Assembly: GCA_019915135.1 (NCBI GenBank)
Contig: JAHLMK010000021.1
Span: 558,001-622,000, forward strand
Direction of reading: 5' to 3'
DNA from: Strobilurus pachycystidiatus
Lineage: Eukaryota; Basidiomycota; Agaricomycetes; Agaricales; Physalacriaceae
Length of the DNA stretch: 64,000 nucleotides
Shown here: positions 24,766 to 37,679 of the stretch, piece after piece
Numbering within the stretch: position 1 is the first letter of the stretch
Layout of the letters: each line of letters starts with the position of its first letter
The notes under the pieces: model-generated
What the model was told of the DNA's origin: nothing
The model's database searches: none
What the model saw: only the letters and a program-made list of their open reading frames with translations
Program-made: the position numbers and the translations under genes

Positions 24766-25477
24766 GGGCGTTGAGTGGCAATGGGTGTTAAGTGGCAAGT
24801 TGTGATTGATGATGATCGTCACGGCCCGAACTGTTTGCCGCGATCGGCACTGATCGCGCTACTTGGACTCATTACTTTGAAGGTCCATACAATGGCAGGC
24901 GTTGCATCACAGTGGACGTTAGAGTGCCTAAGCTCCCCTCGTAGACAGACTCAATAGCTACCAGAAGATTCAGTATCTCAATTGTGATATTGCCGTTCTC
25001 AGACGGTTCAGCACTCGAGCCGCCTTTTTATCAACCAGCAGTGGTCCAGTACGGCCGTGGCGTCCTGAGAAGTGCGTTCATCGCAGCAAGCTGATGTAGG
25101 GCCTTGATAATCTCTACGCAATCAGGGAACACACTGCCTTAGATGGACAACCACTGCGTATTCGCCTTCAACTCAGACTGATAATTCTTGAACGAACAAA
25201 TGCCACTCAGGTCGCATATCGAGAGGTGAGTCACATGCACCAATATACGTTACTACAGTACTGCTCGTATTTGGTCCTCTTTCTGACTCTGCACATTGGC
25301 TCTTTGTTTCTCTATCCTGGTCAGAATTGACGAGACTTCCGCAGGGGAAAATATACTGCTGTAACACTGTGATGAAATAATGACTCATTGCTACTGTAGA
25401 TCACAACTATTGCTCGTACACTAATTTACAAGAAAGGGATCGATAGCCCAACCAAATTGCCCAACCAAAAGCCGACG
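24766..25477. other. Intergenic
   Basis: A minus-strand frame at 25173-25388 and a plus frame at 24775-24957 show no motif. The piece near 25330-25385 (AGLPQGKIYCCNTVMK-like complement) weakly recalls the end of the kinase-like family but is too short to call. Confidence 0.3.
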
Positions 25478-27064
25478 TCAGACCACGAACGGCTCTCCTT
25501 CAAGTTCCCATTCTACACCATTCACGAATTCAACATGCGTACCCCCTTCCATCAGCCGCGCAAGACATAACCTCTCCTTCGTGCGAAACTCCCCCAACAT
25601 CCTCCCCACCTCCGGGGTTGTACATTCGATGGCAAGCAACATATGCTTTAATGTCGCTCCAGACCTCTGCCGCACCTCCAACATGCCCAAGACGTCTTCG
25701 AAGAGCTGCGCGTTGTTGACGTAATATCTTGAAGGATGACAATCGGTGTACACAAAGTCCTTCAGCTTTGGGACGAGGGTGTGTATTGGCGATGGGGAAT
25801 CGGGGTCAAGGTCGCACATGGCATGTATAATACTGTGCATGGTCTCGCCGTATGCAAGATGTTCCTCGTCGCAGCAGTCCCACAGACCTAGAGCGAGGTC
25901 CTTGAGCTGAGGCGACTGGAAAAGGATCGGTAGGAGGTAGGCGTGCGCGTTGCATCCGCCAATATGAAGTGAGGTCAATGAACAGCGGGATCGCTGTAGC
26001 ATACTGTAGATCGTGCCAGAGAACAAATCTCCGTCAAAGCACACCGGCGGGAACGTGGCCAGGTGCCTAAGGTTCGGGATAACGAGGCGCTCGAGGAGGA
26101 TGAGATTAGACGTGTTGAGCCGGGTGAGGCCATCGTGTTTCAGATCCGCTATGTTCTCCCCGAGCACTATTCTATGCCTTTCGTCGCGGTGGAAGTCGAA
26201 GTGCGTCGACAAAGCCCTCAGCTGCGGATGAAGCCGAAGGAGCGAAGCTGTTTCGTCGGAGAACGGCAGTCCCAGATACTCCGTATCATTTCTGAAGGAA
26301 CGCAACAGAGGGGCAATATAAAAGTGGAGGGGAGCAACGTTGCGGAATTGGACCGTACGGAGGGAGGGGCAGAGTTCAAACGCGATGCACGATGGCCATT
26401 GGCCCTCGTGTGATTTCTCGGCTTCCAGGATGAGGCGTTGTAGCTCTGGCACACGGCCCCGCACATACGAGAGGTTCGCGACCATGGCTTTCGGCAACTG
26501 AGAGAACTTGATGCAGCACCATTGGGTAGAATGCGCCATCAAAGATGACAGCATGGTTCGAGTTACGCGTAAGCCGACGTCCTTCTGGGTAGGATGGACA
26601 TAGCAGTCCAGCTCGAAATCGACGAGGCGTGAACGCGTCCGGGAAAGTGCGGTGGTTAGCAGAGAGTCGGGATCGCGCAGTCTTCTGGCATGATCGATGG
26701 GTATGACGAGCGGATATGCCCATATTGTACTGTAAGACAGTGAAGCAGCCCGCCAGTTATGGCAGACCTGTCCGACCAGCCAGGGGCCGCTGGTCAAGTC
26801 GAAGACATTGTACCCAAATCGGCCATTGTGGTCTACTGGGAGCCACGAGAAGATTTCCTGGAGGATTTCGCACGGAAAGCGACGAATGGGGGAGACGATG
26901 GCGCGAACTTGATTGCGGAGCAGTGTTAGCTGGACGTGTTGAGATCTCCCACGCGCTCTGGTGATATGTCCGTCAAGAGTGTGCGCCCAAGCAGTGACCA
27001 GCTCGGCTTCAGAGGGATGAGGCGCTTCATTTGTGCACAAAAGATGCTTCAATTTGTTGGGCAT
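25478..27064 (-). CDS. F-box/leucine-rich-repeat-like protein
   Basis: Intronless ORF of 528 residues from the ATG at 27064; the open frame extends further upstream, but that part lacks family features. It begins with the coiled-coil head usual for Agaricomycete F-box proteins (LLCTNEAPHPSEAELVTAWA ... RNQVRAIVSPIRRFP), followed by the F-box PCEILQEIFSWLP and VCHNWRAASLSYSTIWAYP. The rest is irregular leucine-rich sequence (ELCPSLRTVQFRNV, LLERLVIPNLRHLATFP, LTSLHIGGCNAHAYLLPILF) typical of the substrate-binding part. Likely role: SCF adaptor; the target is unknown. An intact start-to-stop frame over 1.5 kb argues for a working gene. Confidence 0.85.
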   Translation of the reverse strand: MPNKLKHLLCTNEAPHPSEAELVTAWAHTLDGHITRARGRSQHVQLTLLRNQVRAIVSPIRRFPCEILQEIFSWLPVDHNGRFGYNVFDLTSGPWLVGQVCHNWRAASLSYSTIWAYPLVIPIDHARRLRDPDSLLTTALSRTRSRLVDFELDCYVHPTQKDVGLRVTRTMLSSLMAHSTQWCCIKFSQLPKAMVANLSYVRGRVPELQRLILEAEKSHEGQWPSCIAFELCPSLRTVQFRNVAPLHFYIAPLLRSFRNDTEYLGLPFSDETASLLRLHPQLRALSTHFDFHRDERHRIVLGENIADLKHDGLTRLNTSNLILLERLVIPNLRHLATFPPVCFDGDLFSGTIYSMLQRSRCSLTSLHIGGCNAHAYLLPILFQSPQLKDLALGLWDCCDEEHLAYGETMHSIIHAMCDLDPDSPSPIHTLVPKLKDFVYTDCHPSRYYVNNAQLFEDVLGMLEVRQRSGATLKHMLLAIECTTPEVGRMLGEFRTKERLCLARLMEGGTHVEFVNGVEWELEGEPFVV

Positions 27065-27759
27065 AGTGACTGATCTTTTTTTCAGCTGTAGGAAGGCGCG
27101 TCCGCAGAGGCAACTCACCAGCAAATTTCGCGGAAGGATGACTCGGATATGCAGCGAAACCATTTTGCTAGCCTTTATGAATGTTGGCGAGAGACAAATG
27201 CGGAAGACAAAGACGCACTGATCAAAGCTCTCGAGATGTCGTCGTCGAGCAAAGTGTCTGGACAATGCGACCTCAGGGCCGAACAAAGAGCCTGGTCAAT
27301 GCGACAGGACATGGCCACCAGCTTGGTGCCCCCGTGTGACATCGTTGACGCGATCGGGAGGCGAGTTGGGCGCAGTGGGGACGCAGCGGAGTGAGCGCAT
27401 CAGGCGCATCGTGGTAGATGGTCAAGGGCAAAAGTAGGGCGAAGCCTGCAGTGGATCACGCCCGTGGAGCCGAGTCGAAAGATGAGCCTTCGGAGAAATC
27501 GGCCCGACTTTCCCACACTTGATATCCCCTCGTGCCTAGCGCTTAGCGGCTGAAGTGTATGCTATGTTCATCTGATGTTTCTTAGTGTCCTGCTTGTTCG
27601 CTCGCTTTCTTTCGCAATGTCTCTCTTGCTCTCTGCAGCCCATTCTCACAGTAGCTGACTTTCCACGCGACACCAGCTGAACGTATACTAGAGACTGACT
27701 GACTGTAAGCGCTCAAAGGCAGCGCTCGGACAGAGCATGAGAATCAGCTTCCACCCGAG
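27065..27759. other. Intergenic
   Basis: F-box gene promoter and spacer. Repeated TGACTGACTG-like and CTCTCT pyrimidine motifs near 27640-27710 may belong to the promoter of the damaged monooxygenase that follows. No gene seen. Confidence 0.35.
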
Positions 27760-28309
27760 ATGATTACTCTCTCCCTGTATCTCGCTGGTATCTTTGCCAT
27801 TGCCTTCCCTCTATGTCGCGCTGTTCGGCAGTATCGACTTTCATCGGAGACTGGCTTCCTCAACCTGTCCTTTTTCGGCGTATCTCAAGACTTGGACGCG
27901 AGGATACGAGGAACCGCAGTCGTCTGTGGCGTAAGGTACGCAATACTGCCCTCTCGGCCTCATCAAGTGCGATCCTCATCGGTCCCACAAACAGCATCGG
28001 AGGTCTTCTCGCAGCCCGAGTGTGTCGTGACCACTTTGAACGCATCCTCATCCTTGAATCTGAGGATTGCTCTCAACCGACGAGGTCGCCTCGTTGATGC
28101 GCGGCTCCAAAAGCATTCTTGATCAGAGTCGATCTCGACTCACCCAGTACAGAAACTCATTTCCTTGTCTCTCGACAGCCCGAATAGCACCTTCGTTCTG
28201 GACGCATTTTGAGGATGCAGCGAATTTACCATCAAACTGGATCGCGACTGGCGGTAGCGTGATGCGGGTGAACCCTCTTTACGCGTGGGTGGCTTTATCG
28301 TCGATTTAA
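27760..28309 (+). pseudogene. Internally deleted FAD-dependent monooxygenase
   Basis: The 5' part encodes a membrane-anchor-like start and a dinucleotide-binding fold. TAVVCG, then after a short intron (27938-28008) SIGGLLAARVCRDHFERILI and LESED form the GxxxG Rossmann motif of group A flavin monooxygenases. About 70 codons later the sequence jumps to ANLPSNWIATGGSVMRVNP. This matches the far-downstream FAD-ribityl motif (normally GDSVMRVNPxYGQG) that closes the FAD domain in such enzymes. The intervening 200-250 residues are missing, the Asp of GDS is a Gly, and the sequence after NPLY is lost. So only the two ends survive. Reading through the middle needs a frame change. Confidence 0.65.
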
Positions 28310-28718
28310 ATTTCCTTTCCGTCCAGCCAAGGGTTCCCGAAGATACTTGACGGTGTTTGGAGCCTGCACACACCTGAAGAATGTCAAAGGGACGGACGGA
28401 CTTCCAGAAAACTTTTCGCGCCGGCTCTCTAAAGCTCAAGCTGCCAAGTTGGCGCCAATTTGGTGCGCACCGCTCATCTCCCAGTCGCAATGCCGCTTGT
28501 ACTGTACCAGATGATGTGACATATGTAGGAACCAGGGAAAGGCCATCGGTTCGTTGACCTCCCAATCGTAATTGTTCTGCGCCTGATTGCATGCACATAG
28601 ACTACAGACGACCAACGACTGTACCCATTCAAGGCGAGACATTGGCGGCTTCATCGATGCTTCATCTCTCGACCGTTGGCTCGTGCATCAGCTTCAACTT
28701 CTTGCTGTTGTTGTGAGA
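28310..28718. other. Flank of DNA transposon
   Basis: Non-coding spacer between the broken monooxygenase and the transposon. Short frames without motifs. Confidence 0.4.
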
Positions 28719-28724
28719 TAATAT

Positions 28725-28766
28725 TATGGTGGGTATAGTGGGTAATAATCCAATTCGGCACTTTGG
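28725..28766 (+). repeat. Left terminal inverted repeat
   Basis: 42 bases matching the complement of 31153-31194 with one mismatch (T versus G at the 30th base). The first 29 bases are identical. Confidence 0.85.
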
Positions 28767-31152
28767 ACTTTTACTTACTTTACAGAGGCACTTTTTGACC
28801 TTACTTTACATTTTGTCTGGCTTTTGACATGACTTGATGTGCCGGACAATGGAGTTGCTCGTGGTCTACACTCATGATTCATCTGTGGTATACATACGTA
28901 ACATAGTATACTGGATCCGGACTTTGAGGCGGCGTCGGGATGCGCCAATCCCAAACAGGAAGGCGGCAATCATTCCCGCGGCTTAAGTATAAGTCGTCGT
29001 CATGGTCCGCCGCTGAAGCGCTGAACATGCCGCTACTTCTACAGCGCCGCTATGATGATGGACCATCTCAATTCTCAGCCTCAAGTGATACCTGACGTGT
29101 ATGTGTCATGGTGAGTTCCTCAGAAGCCTCTGAGTTTGCCCTACACCTGGGCCATGTCATGTTGTCCGAGTGCGCAGCGTGGTAAACTTGTAGCATGGCT
29201 CGTATGACGGACTTGGCATCATACTCTCGTCCGCCTCGTATTCTCCATGAGCGCCGTATCCGTCATCCTTGTCCGCGGCATCAAGGATCGTGCCCGTGGT
29301 TCTTCTCATAGTTGGTTGTTATATATGTTTGTCCTCAAGTCGCAACAAGAAAGGCTTACAACGTCCCTACGTACAGATACTCTTTATGTATGGAAAAGTG
29401 AGCTAGTATGGGCTGGCTTCCGAGCGAGCACTCAATATCCGTCATATCATTGTCTACATAGTCTGTACCTGTCATCAGTGTTTTTATTCGTCGTCCTGGG
29501 GTTGAGGGAGCCACCGAGTTCATCTACATCATTGTCATTAATATTTGCCGTGGAACACTACGTAGAACGGAAACACTGACAATATCACAACACACAATGA
29601 TGCATAACAGTGCTGAGTAATGACTTTGGGACGGACTCACTGCGACCTGCTATTCCGAAAGATCTCGAGCAGTTAATAAGGGCAGAGCTGGTTAGTGCGC
29701 AAGGCCAGGAGGATGGTGGCATTGCTCAGCGCCTCACTCTCCCCAAAACTGTCCGCACACGTACTTTCAGTTGTAAACCCGGCTGCCCGACCATAATCCC
29801 GCCTCTTAACCGACGTCAGCTTTCGATAAGATGATGAAGGAGGACGTGCTCGGTACTGTGCTCGATGCTGAGTTCCGTGTGATAGATATTGCGGGTGACA
29901 AAAGGGCCGTCGTTCATGTTCTGAGACTGTTAGAAAACCATAAGTCAGAATCCGATAATTAAACAGGAAATGCGCGACGGCGAGTCGTTGTGTCTGATTT
30001 GAGGGCAGCAGATACTCGCACGCAGTCAGACATGTCTCTCAAAATTTTTGTTGCTGACAGGGACCTTAGGCAGCGCGCGCTAGACGTCTACTGAGATGAT
30101 GCTCACTGGAACATTTGTTCTAGGAGGCGGCTAGGGAGATGATGTCGTCGCTCTTGCAGAAAGTTTCAGCAGAATTGAGATAGAAAATGCGACGATGTAC
30201 CGTTTGCGCAATCCCCAATTTGATGCAGTGGCAAGCAATGACTCCACGAAACATCAGCCATTTCAAGTTCAACATTGACGCCAAGGATCGCGCCGTCCCA
30301 ACCCAAGTACGCTCCCAACATCGGCGGCCTCCAGCTGGCGCAGGGTGCAAATGATAAGCGAGACAGCAAGCTTACAGTATGAAGAAGCTCCTGGTAATCA
30401 TCCTATACTGAATGGTACCGTACCTGTAGCCGATACTTTTGGGTCTGGAAAGCAGGACAGACATGGACAGAAACAAAGAGGTTGACACCCTTGAGGAAAC
30501 AAATCAAGGCTTGACAAGCAACGCAGCTGGCAAGAATTGGTAATCAAGATAGTTGGGCGGGAGTTTGACTCGAGACAGGCAGGTCACAGTGGTGAGGCCT
30601 GACGCGCTCAGGCTGGATAGGGCCAAAGGTCATGGCAATGGGCCAATGGCTATGCCATCGCTCTGGAATTGGTCGTTGGCCACAATGGCAACTTAGGGTT
30701 CGCAGGTCCGCAGTGACAGTGACGATTGAACAGGGATGAGGGCGCGGGAACGACTTCAGAGACTCGATAGCGGAGAGTACGACCCAAAATCAAAACGAAG
30801 GAAGTTTTGCTAAAGACCTCAGGAGCACCAGCGGCGGGTGCGGGTTGAATGGCTGACGATGCTATTGCGATTGGTTGCAAGCGTTTGCGCCTAGCGATGA
30901 AAGGAAGGATATGACGGAAGCCCGCCGCCCGCGGCTTGATCAGGCACAATAGCTAAATAATAATGTAAATATCTATAACAGGAAGTGGTAGCCCCGACGG
31001 CGCGTCCCGACTGTTTCTACTATTGGCTTGTCTGTGACCTTTTACATGTGCTCTCTACAACAAGACTACTGGCACTTTGGTGAAATGCTGGAGTCAGACT
31101 CTGAAAGCCAAAGCCAGAGTATGAAAAGCCGGCCAAACTGAAAAGTAAAGTA

Positions 31153-31194
31153 CCAAAGTGCCGACTTGGATTATTACCCACTATACCCACCATA
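31153..31194 (-). repeat. Right terminal inverted repeat
   Basis: Complement of the left repeat at 28725-28766 with one mismatch. Confidence 0.85.
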
Positions 31195-31200
31195 TAATAT

Positions 31201-32079
31201 GAACATGCGTAGAAAGTGGAACTTGGCTGATTCGATATTTCTCAGGATGACCAGGCTGGCTCTCTGTGTGGCATAGTCAACACATGATTAACAGCGTTGC
31301 CATGGACGCTCTTCATCCCGTTATGACTGCCAAGCTACTCTGGCAGGCTTTCGGCGATTGGCGCAAGTGACTTTAGTATCATTCGTATTCGATAAACACG
31401 TACATGACTCGGGGATTAGTTCTGTGTAGATTAGCTACTCAATACTTGGATACTAAGATACACCGGTATGTCAATTGAGGTAGTCATGGATGTCATCGAC
31501 CGATCCCTCCAGTCGGCCTACGCCCGCTGGAATTTGGGCCGAAATGGACGTGAGCATATACCTGTTCGTTGCACTTTCGATCAATCGACTCGGAAGCTCA
31601 CCTCGGCTCGCCTATACGTTCATAGCGCATGTCAACACGGCCAACTTCATTCATTCATTCATACTCGGCACGGACCAATTAAGTACCGCCGGACGCTCAT
31701 CTCAAAAGTGGTGCAAGTGACTCTTGGGGCAGTCTTGGGGTAGCCTTATCTTGAAACCCAAGGTATGTCGCATGGCCAGCCACTGGCCTTCTTTGACAGC
31801 AATGCTCGGGTTATCCTTCCATGCAGATTCATATCAAACAGCACGCATATACCGGTGGCGTTGTGGCTTGACGCTTCATCCAATGTGACGGCAAGAGTCG
31901 CACGAATGGTTTGCACAATTCAATTGTCACTAGCAGATGCCTGTCCAAAGTGACAGTCCTTCTTCGGGCAACCTCCTCTTATAAAGTCACTCAATCTCGC
32001 GCCATGCTGGCCCAGGCTTTTGCTCGATACGCCCTCTTTCGCGCAAATCACATTTTCACCATCGATATTGAAGTTGGCC
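31201..32079. other. Upstream region of P450 gene
   Basis: Open frames at 31468-31743 and 31765-31953 have no motif. The region contains the P450 promoter. Nothing else supported. Confidence 0.35.
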
Positions 32080-33998
32080 ATGTTGCAGTTGTCGTATCTT
32101 CAACTCCTTTCATCCTTAGTGGTCCTAAGGCTCTTTTACTTGACAGTCTCGAGGCTATACTTCCACCCTCTGCGATCTTTTCCAGGTCCCCGTCTAGCGG
32201 CGCTTACCGACTTCTATCAAGCGTACTTCGAGATCTGGAAGAATGGGCTCTTCACAGAGCATCTCGAGAAGCTGCACGAGATCTACGGTACGGTCTTCCG
32301 TTCGTGACATGGAAGCTATCTCATTCCCGTAATAGGTCCTGTGGTCAGGACACGACCAAATGAAGTACTATCTCAATCATCCTTGGCTTCCTGTCCCAAC
32401 TCAACCCTTGTTCTTGCAGTTGCATTTCATCAGCGCCGATGCATACATGGCGATTTATCCTTCATACTCTGGATTCGTCAAAGATCCAGTATACTACTCA
32501 TCCTTGGGCATAGATGATTCTTCAGTTGGTATGACCAATGTCCAAGAGCACAAGAAACGGCGAGAAATTTTAAATCCTTTGTTCTCTCGGCGTGCGATCC
32601 TGAAACTGGAGGACGTCATTCAAGAAAAGGTCAATCTCGTGGATTCAGGGAAGAGAATCATACTGAACAATGCCAGCAGGTCGATATCTTTGGTGACAAA
32701 CTCGCAGAGTGCGCCACTACTTCTCAACCCGCCAATCTTCTCCGCGGGTTTCGAGCTCTAGCAATGGATGTTGTCACTGCTTACTCCTACTCGCACTCAT
32801 TTGGTGGACTGACAACTCCCGGCTTCGACCACCCTATCATACGCTCAGTTCAGGGTGCCGTGCCCATGATGACTGCTTCGAAGCACTTTCCTGTTCTTCA
32901 TCTTCTGCACCACCTTCCGGAATGGCTAGGAGCCTTGTTGAACCCAGATCTCGTCGGCATGGCTCAGCTCAGAGGGTATCTCAAAAAACAAATTGAGGTC
33001 ATTCTCAAGGATCCAGATATGTTGAGGCGGTCAGGAGCAGAGCACCAGACAATATACCACCATTTGATCACTCCGGAGCTAATCAAATCCGGAGAGCTTC
33101 CGTCGAGGAAATCGTTGTTGGAGGAGGTACGTTCTCCGTATCTTGCGCTAATGACCTGCTTGCTGATCGGTTCGCCTCAGGCAATTGTGCTTCTAATCGC
33201 TGGCACCGATACATCAAGCAATGCCATGACTCTCGGATTCTTCCATCTTCTCAGCGATTCGCGAGTGAAGAAGAGTTTGGAAAGAGAACTGTACGAAGCC
33301 TGGCCGGAGAAGGACACCAAGTTTTCATATGAGCAACTAGAGAAGCTGCCGTATCTTGTAAGCGGTCTCTCTGTATTGCTTCTCGCTTTGACGGCATTGG
33401 GCATCAGACGGGGGTTATCAAAGAGGCGCTGCGATTGAGCTCTGGAGTGCCAATATCCATACCACGCGTCGTCACTGAGCCGACGATCATTGACGGCAGG
33501 ACAATTCCAGTCGGAGTGAGTTGTTTCTTATTCCAATCTCTTCGGTTATCAGATGCTGACTTCTAAAGACCATCGTCGGCGTCGCACAACCTTTCGTCTT
33601 GAAAAACCCGACTATCTTCCCAGATCCGCATGCCTTCAAACCGGAGCGATGGATGCAGGCCGATTCGCAGAATTTGGACAAGTACCTTGTCACATTTTCG
33701 AAGGGTCCCAGAAGCTGTGTCGGTATGAAGTGAGTCTTTTCGAACTGTCGTAGTGCGGTACTCGTTGAATCGACGAACAGCTTGGCTTGGTGCGAGCTGT
33801 ATCTGGCGTTCGCCAACCTCGTGAGGAAATTTGACATGCAAGTGTATGAGACTAGGTTAGGCGGAAGATTTTGTTTTCTTTATATTGCTCATTCGCGTTC
33901 CTGTTGCTAGTCCAGAGGACATGGTGTTCCGGTCTCATGCGGTACCTGTATGGACGGGGAGGCCGTTGCAGACTGTTGTTCGGGCGCGATTATCCTGA
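32080..33998 (+). CDS. Cytochrome P450 monooxygenase
   Basis: Membrane-anchored haem monooxygenase, probably in the ER. Nine exons join in phase to 500 residues: 32080-32287, 32336-32364, 32420-32629, 32680-33126, 33181-33357, 33408-33515, 33569-33729, 33781-33855, 33911-33998. The start gives an N-terminal anchor (LQLLSSLVVLRLFYL) then FHPLRSFPGPRLAAL. Diagnostic blocks are all present: I-helix AGTDTSS, ExxR as KEALRL, the PERW block (FKPERW), and the haem loop FSKGPRSCVG with the cysteine ligand. It ends VVRARLS. Length is normal. Substrate and CYP family cannot be set without a search. The nearest metabolic neighbour, the A-T-TE enzyme, is 14 kb away, so co-operation is not implied. Confidence 0.92.
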
Positions 33999-34333
33999 GG
34001 AAGTTCTGACACGGGCGACTTGAAGTCTCCGGCATTCGAGTTAGAGGACCTATGCCCGGCTGAGAAACCTTACTGTACGGGAAAACGTGGAATGGCTAGA
34101 TCGTGACAGTGTCGTCGTAGTCCAGAGTCACTACTAAGGCATATTTTGTTGAAAAAGAGGGGGGAGAGGAGGGACTGCTCCGATGAGACGCAAGAGTTGC
34201 AAGTCCAGTCGGTGTAGATTCATGCAATGTTTGATTCGAACGGCGTCCCGAGATACGCTCAGCTAGACAACGCATTGAGCTCAAAGTGGACAGGACGACT
34301 TGGATTTATCTGCGAACATGATCAGTCCATAAT
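33999..34333. other. Convergent 3' intergenic region
   Basis: Spacer between the P450 and Apn2 stops. A minus-strand frame at 34096-34284 has no motif. Confidence 0.4.
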
Positions 34334-36157
34334 TTAGACCTCCCTCCTCGCCTCCCGTCTAACATCACTCGACCACTTGAAAAAATCACATCTATACTGA
34401 GGATCCACATCTTCCCTCCTCCTTTCATCGCGTCCTCGATCGTATCCCGGTCCTACCGGTCTGAGGTACAAAAGAATACAAGTCAGCTATGACGAACAAA
34501 GCAGCCACAAACATTAGACGAACCGAGAACAGATAAAGAACATCTTCCCCTTATTCACGCCCTGCTTCGTCGTTAGCTCCTTCGCCGGCTCATTATGCAC
34601 AATACATCGCGGTGGGGGAATGGGAGCTAGGAGGGATTTCCACTTCTGCGAGGATTGTCGGTCGAAGGGTGGCGACGAGGGCTCTTTGGAAAGGGCAAGA
34701 GCGAGCCGGTAGTCCTCATCATTATCGTTATCTTCGGTGGAATGAGGTGTGGGAGATTTGGCCTTGACTGCCGTCGGGTTGCCAAAGAAAGAAGAGATCT
34801 TCCCCTGCCCGGGTGCCTGTTTGACTTTCTTCGAAGGCGCGGCTGATTCGGATGCTTTGCGCTTCTTGGACTGCGAAGGGGAGGAGGAGGAGGATGGCGT
34901 TGGCTGGGATAGACTCAGAGTGGAAGAAAATTTGGATTGCAAAGGCGACAATTTTGGCTTGGACGCGACCTTCGGTTCGTCTCCCTTCTTGCCGAAAAAG
35001 TCACCCAAGACGCGTTGTTTGCCGGAATACTCGTCCCAGAACTTGGCAGCCATCCTAGGCGTAGTGGTCGCCTTGTCAAGGAAGATATTGTCATCCAGGT
35101 CGAGATAGACGGGGCAATGGTCGCTACCCTTGACATCGGGTTGGATATCGGCGCTTTTCACGAAGGGAAGCAGGCCGGACGTGATGAGGATGTAGTCGAT
35201 GCGCGTACCGTAGTTGGAGACACGGGCAGAGATCTTGGTGTTCCAACAGGTGAACATATCCTTGCGGTCTGGCCATTGGCGGCGCACGATATCAATCATG
35301 GGACCACCACCTTCAACAAGCCAACTGCGCAGCCAGCTTCGGCACTGTTTCTCTTCCCAAAAGGCCTCCTCCACGTTAGCTCCAGCTCCCAGCTTCTTCG
35401 CCAGCAAGGGGCCTTCGCAGTGATCTGCAATTGCAGCGCAAGCGTTCAGATCACCGACGACGATGACCTCGCGCTTGTCGACCTCGACAAGATGCCTAAC
35501 GCGCTCTTCGATTAGACGCTGAAAGTCTATCTTGAACTGAATACGGTCCTCGGCCTCTGTACCGTCGTTGGGGCAGTAGACATTTATCAAGACAAAGGGT
35601 CCAAAGTCAAGTAGGACGACACGGCCTTCGCTGTCGAGATTATTCATGTCCAGCTCTGAGGCTAAAGAGGCCTGGTACGGATACGAGGTTGATATGTGTT
35701 CCGAAGACGTCAACGGTGGTTTCAGGTCCAGTAATCCAGTCAAGCCTTCCTCCGCTTTACGAGGCACGACGCGTGTGTATGTAGCGACGCCAGAGTAGCC
35801 AGACTTTCTAGTTGGAAAGCTGAAGAATGCGTCGTAGGAAGCTGGCACTGCGATGTCCTTTGTGAGACCTTTGCGGGACGATTTCATTTCTGGTACCGAA
35901 GGTTATCGGCGGAAAATGACAGATACATTGACGATATTCACCTTGGAAACATATTATGTCCGCGCCGAGATAATCAAGTATTGCTTCCTGCGTCTTAAGG
36001 GTGTTCCATCTAGGCTGATTGTAGAGTATATCACATATTGCGCGGCTCACTCACGGGTGGTAGGCAGGAAGTGTCCGGATCCCATTCTAAATGATTGTAG
36101 TTCACGGACATGATATTCAGGCGGCGTACTCACGATGTTCCACGTCAGAATGCGCAT
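34334..36157 (-). CDS. APN2: AP endonuclease 2 (exonuclease III family) with GRF zinc finger
   Basis: Nuclear base-excision-repair enzyme that cuts at abasic sites and trims 3' ends. The start at 36157 gives MRILTWNI, then across introns NGIRTLP and WNTLKTQEAILDYLGADIIC-FQ. The large exon (35887-34514) begins in the E of the FQE metal site. It continues SGYSGVATYTR, VYCPND, VVGDLNAC (metal site), RIDYILIT and KGSDHCPVYLDL with the catalytic His. The C-terminus has a linker and then a GRF zinc finger PPPRCIVHNEPAKE ... GKMFFICSR. After one more intron it ends PVGPGYDRG ... YRCDFFKW at the stop 34334. Two PCNA-box-like motifs, QRVLGDFF and QGKISSFF, lie in the linker. No lesion. It is divergent from the E2 gene 128 bases away. 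Confidence 0.93.
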
Positions 36158-36285
36158 GCCCGCATTGACATGATATGGGAGATGGTGGTACAAAGGTAAG
36201 CTATAAGACCAGAAATCATGAAAATAATTCAATATACCAGGACACGTGCTCTACGCGAGTCCAAACCCGCTCCTTTCCCGCCACC
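36158..36285. promoter_or_regulatory. Divergent promoter of APN2 and the E2 gene
   Basis: Only 128 bases separate the two start codons, which point away from each other, so transcription of both must begin within or near this stretch. The E2 start lies in a CCACCATGGC context close to Kozak consensus. No TATA box is obvious. Confidence 0.6.
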
Positions 36286-37306
<1,021 letters not shown>

Positions 37307-37679
37307 GCCTTGCTGTTATTTTAATTGACATAATGCATTAACTTTCACCCAGTCAGTCGCGTCTGATATGATCTCGTGAGCGAGAAACAGTGAGTGTAAG
37401 GATAATCATCTACGGCGTGGCTTGGCCTGGCCCACGTTGACTAACATATGAAGCGTACGTACTTGACCCTTGCCCGATGTCAGCAGAGCTGCTGATCCTG
37501 TCCAGTAAAGCACTGGTCGCCCTTCAGGTGCGCGTCATTTGTCCGCATTCCATTCGCGCCTTGACACACACAGAAATGGGCACCATTCCTCTGAATCTGA
37601 AGAAATGAATCCTCAGCGTCTCGTATAAATCGCTATGTGGCTCTGCATTCTCCAATGAACATCCCCTTCCTCTTGTCCC
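37307..37679. promoter_or_regulatory. Intergenic with TATA box (37624-37630)
   Basis: TATAAAT lies about 50 bases before the ATG at 37680. The rest is non-coding spacer downstream of the E2 gene. Confidence 0.5.

Larger units (their letters stand above)
28719..31200. mobile_element. DNA transposon, non-autonomous, 2.47 kb
   Basis: The ends are inverted repeats of 42 bases with one mismatch: TATGGTGGGTATAGTGGG starts at 28725, and its complement ends at 31194. Perfect 6-base direct repeats TAATAT flank them (28719-28724 and 31195-31200), fitting a target-site duplication. Inside, no ORF exceeds about 110 codons and no transposase motif is seen, so the copy cannot move itself. Some internal frames (29247-29579, 29610-29834, 30650-30949) are unexplained and may be captured host fragments. 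The superfamily is not clear; 6-base duplications do not fit the common hAT (8) or Mutator (9) types. Confidence 0.75.

Noticed and set aside
26063..26413. Plus-strand 116-codon frame
   Set aside because: Shadow of the intact F-box gene on the other strand.
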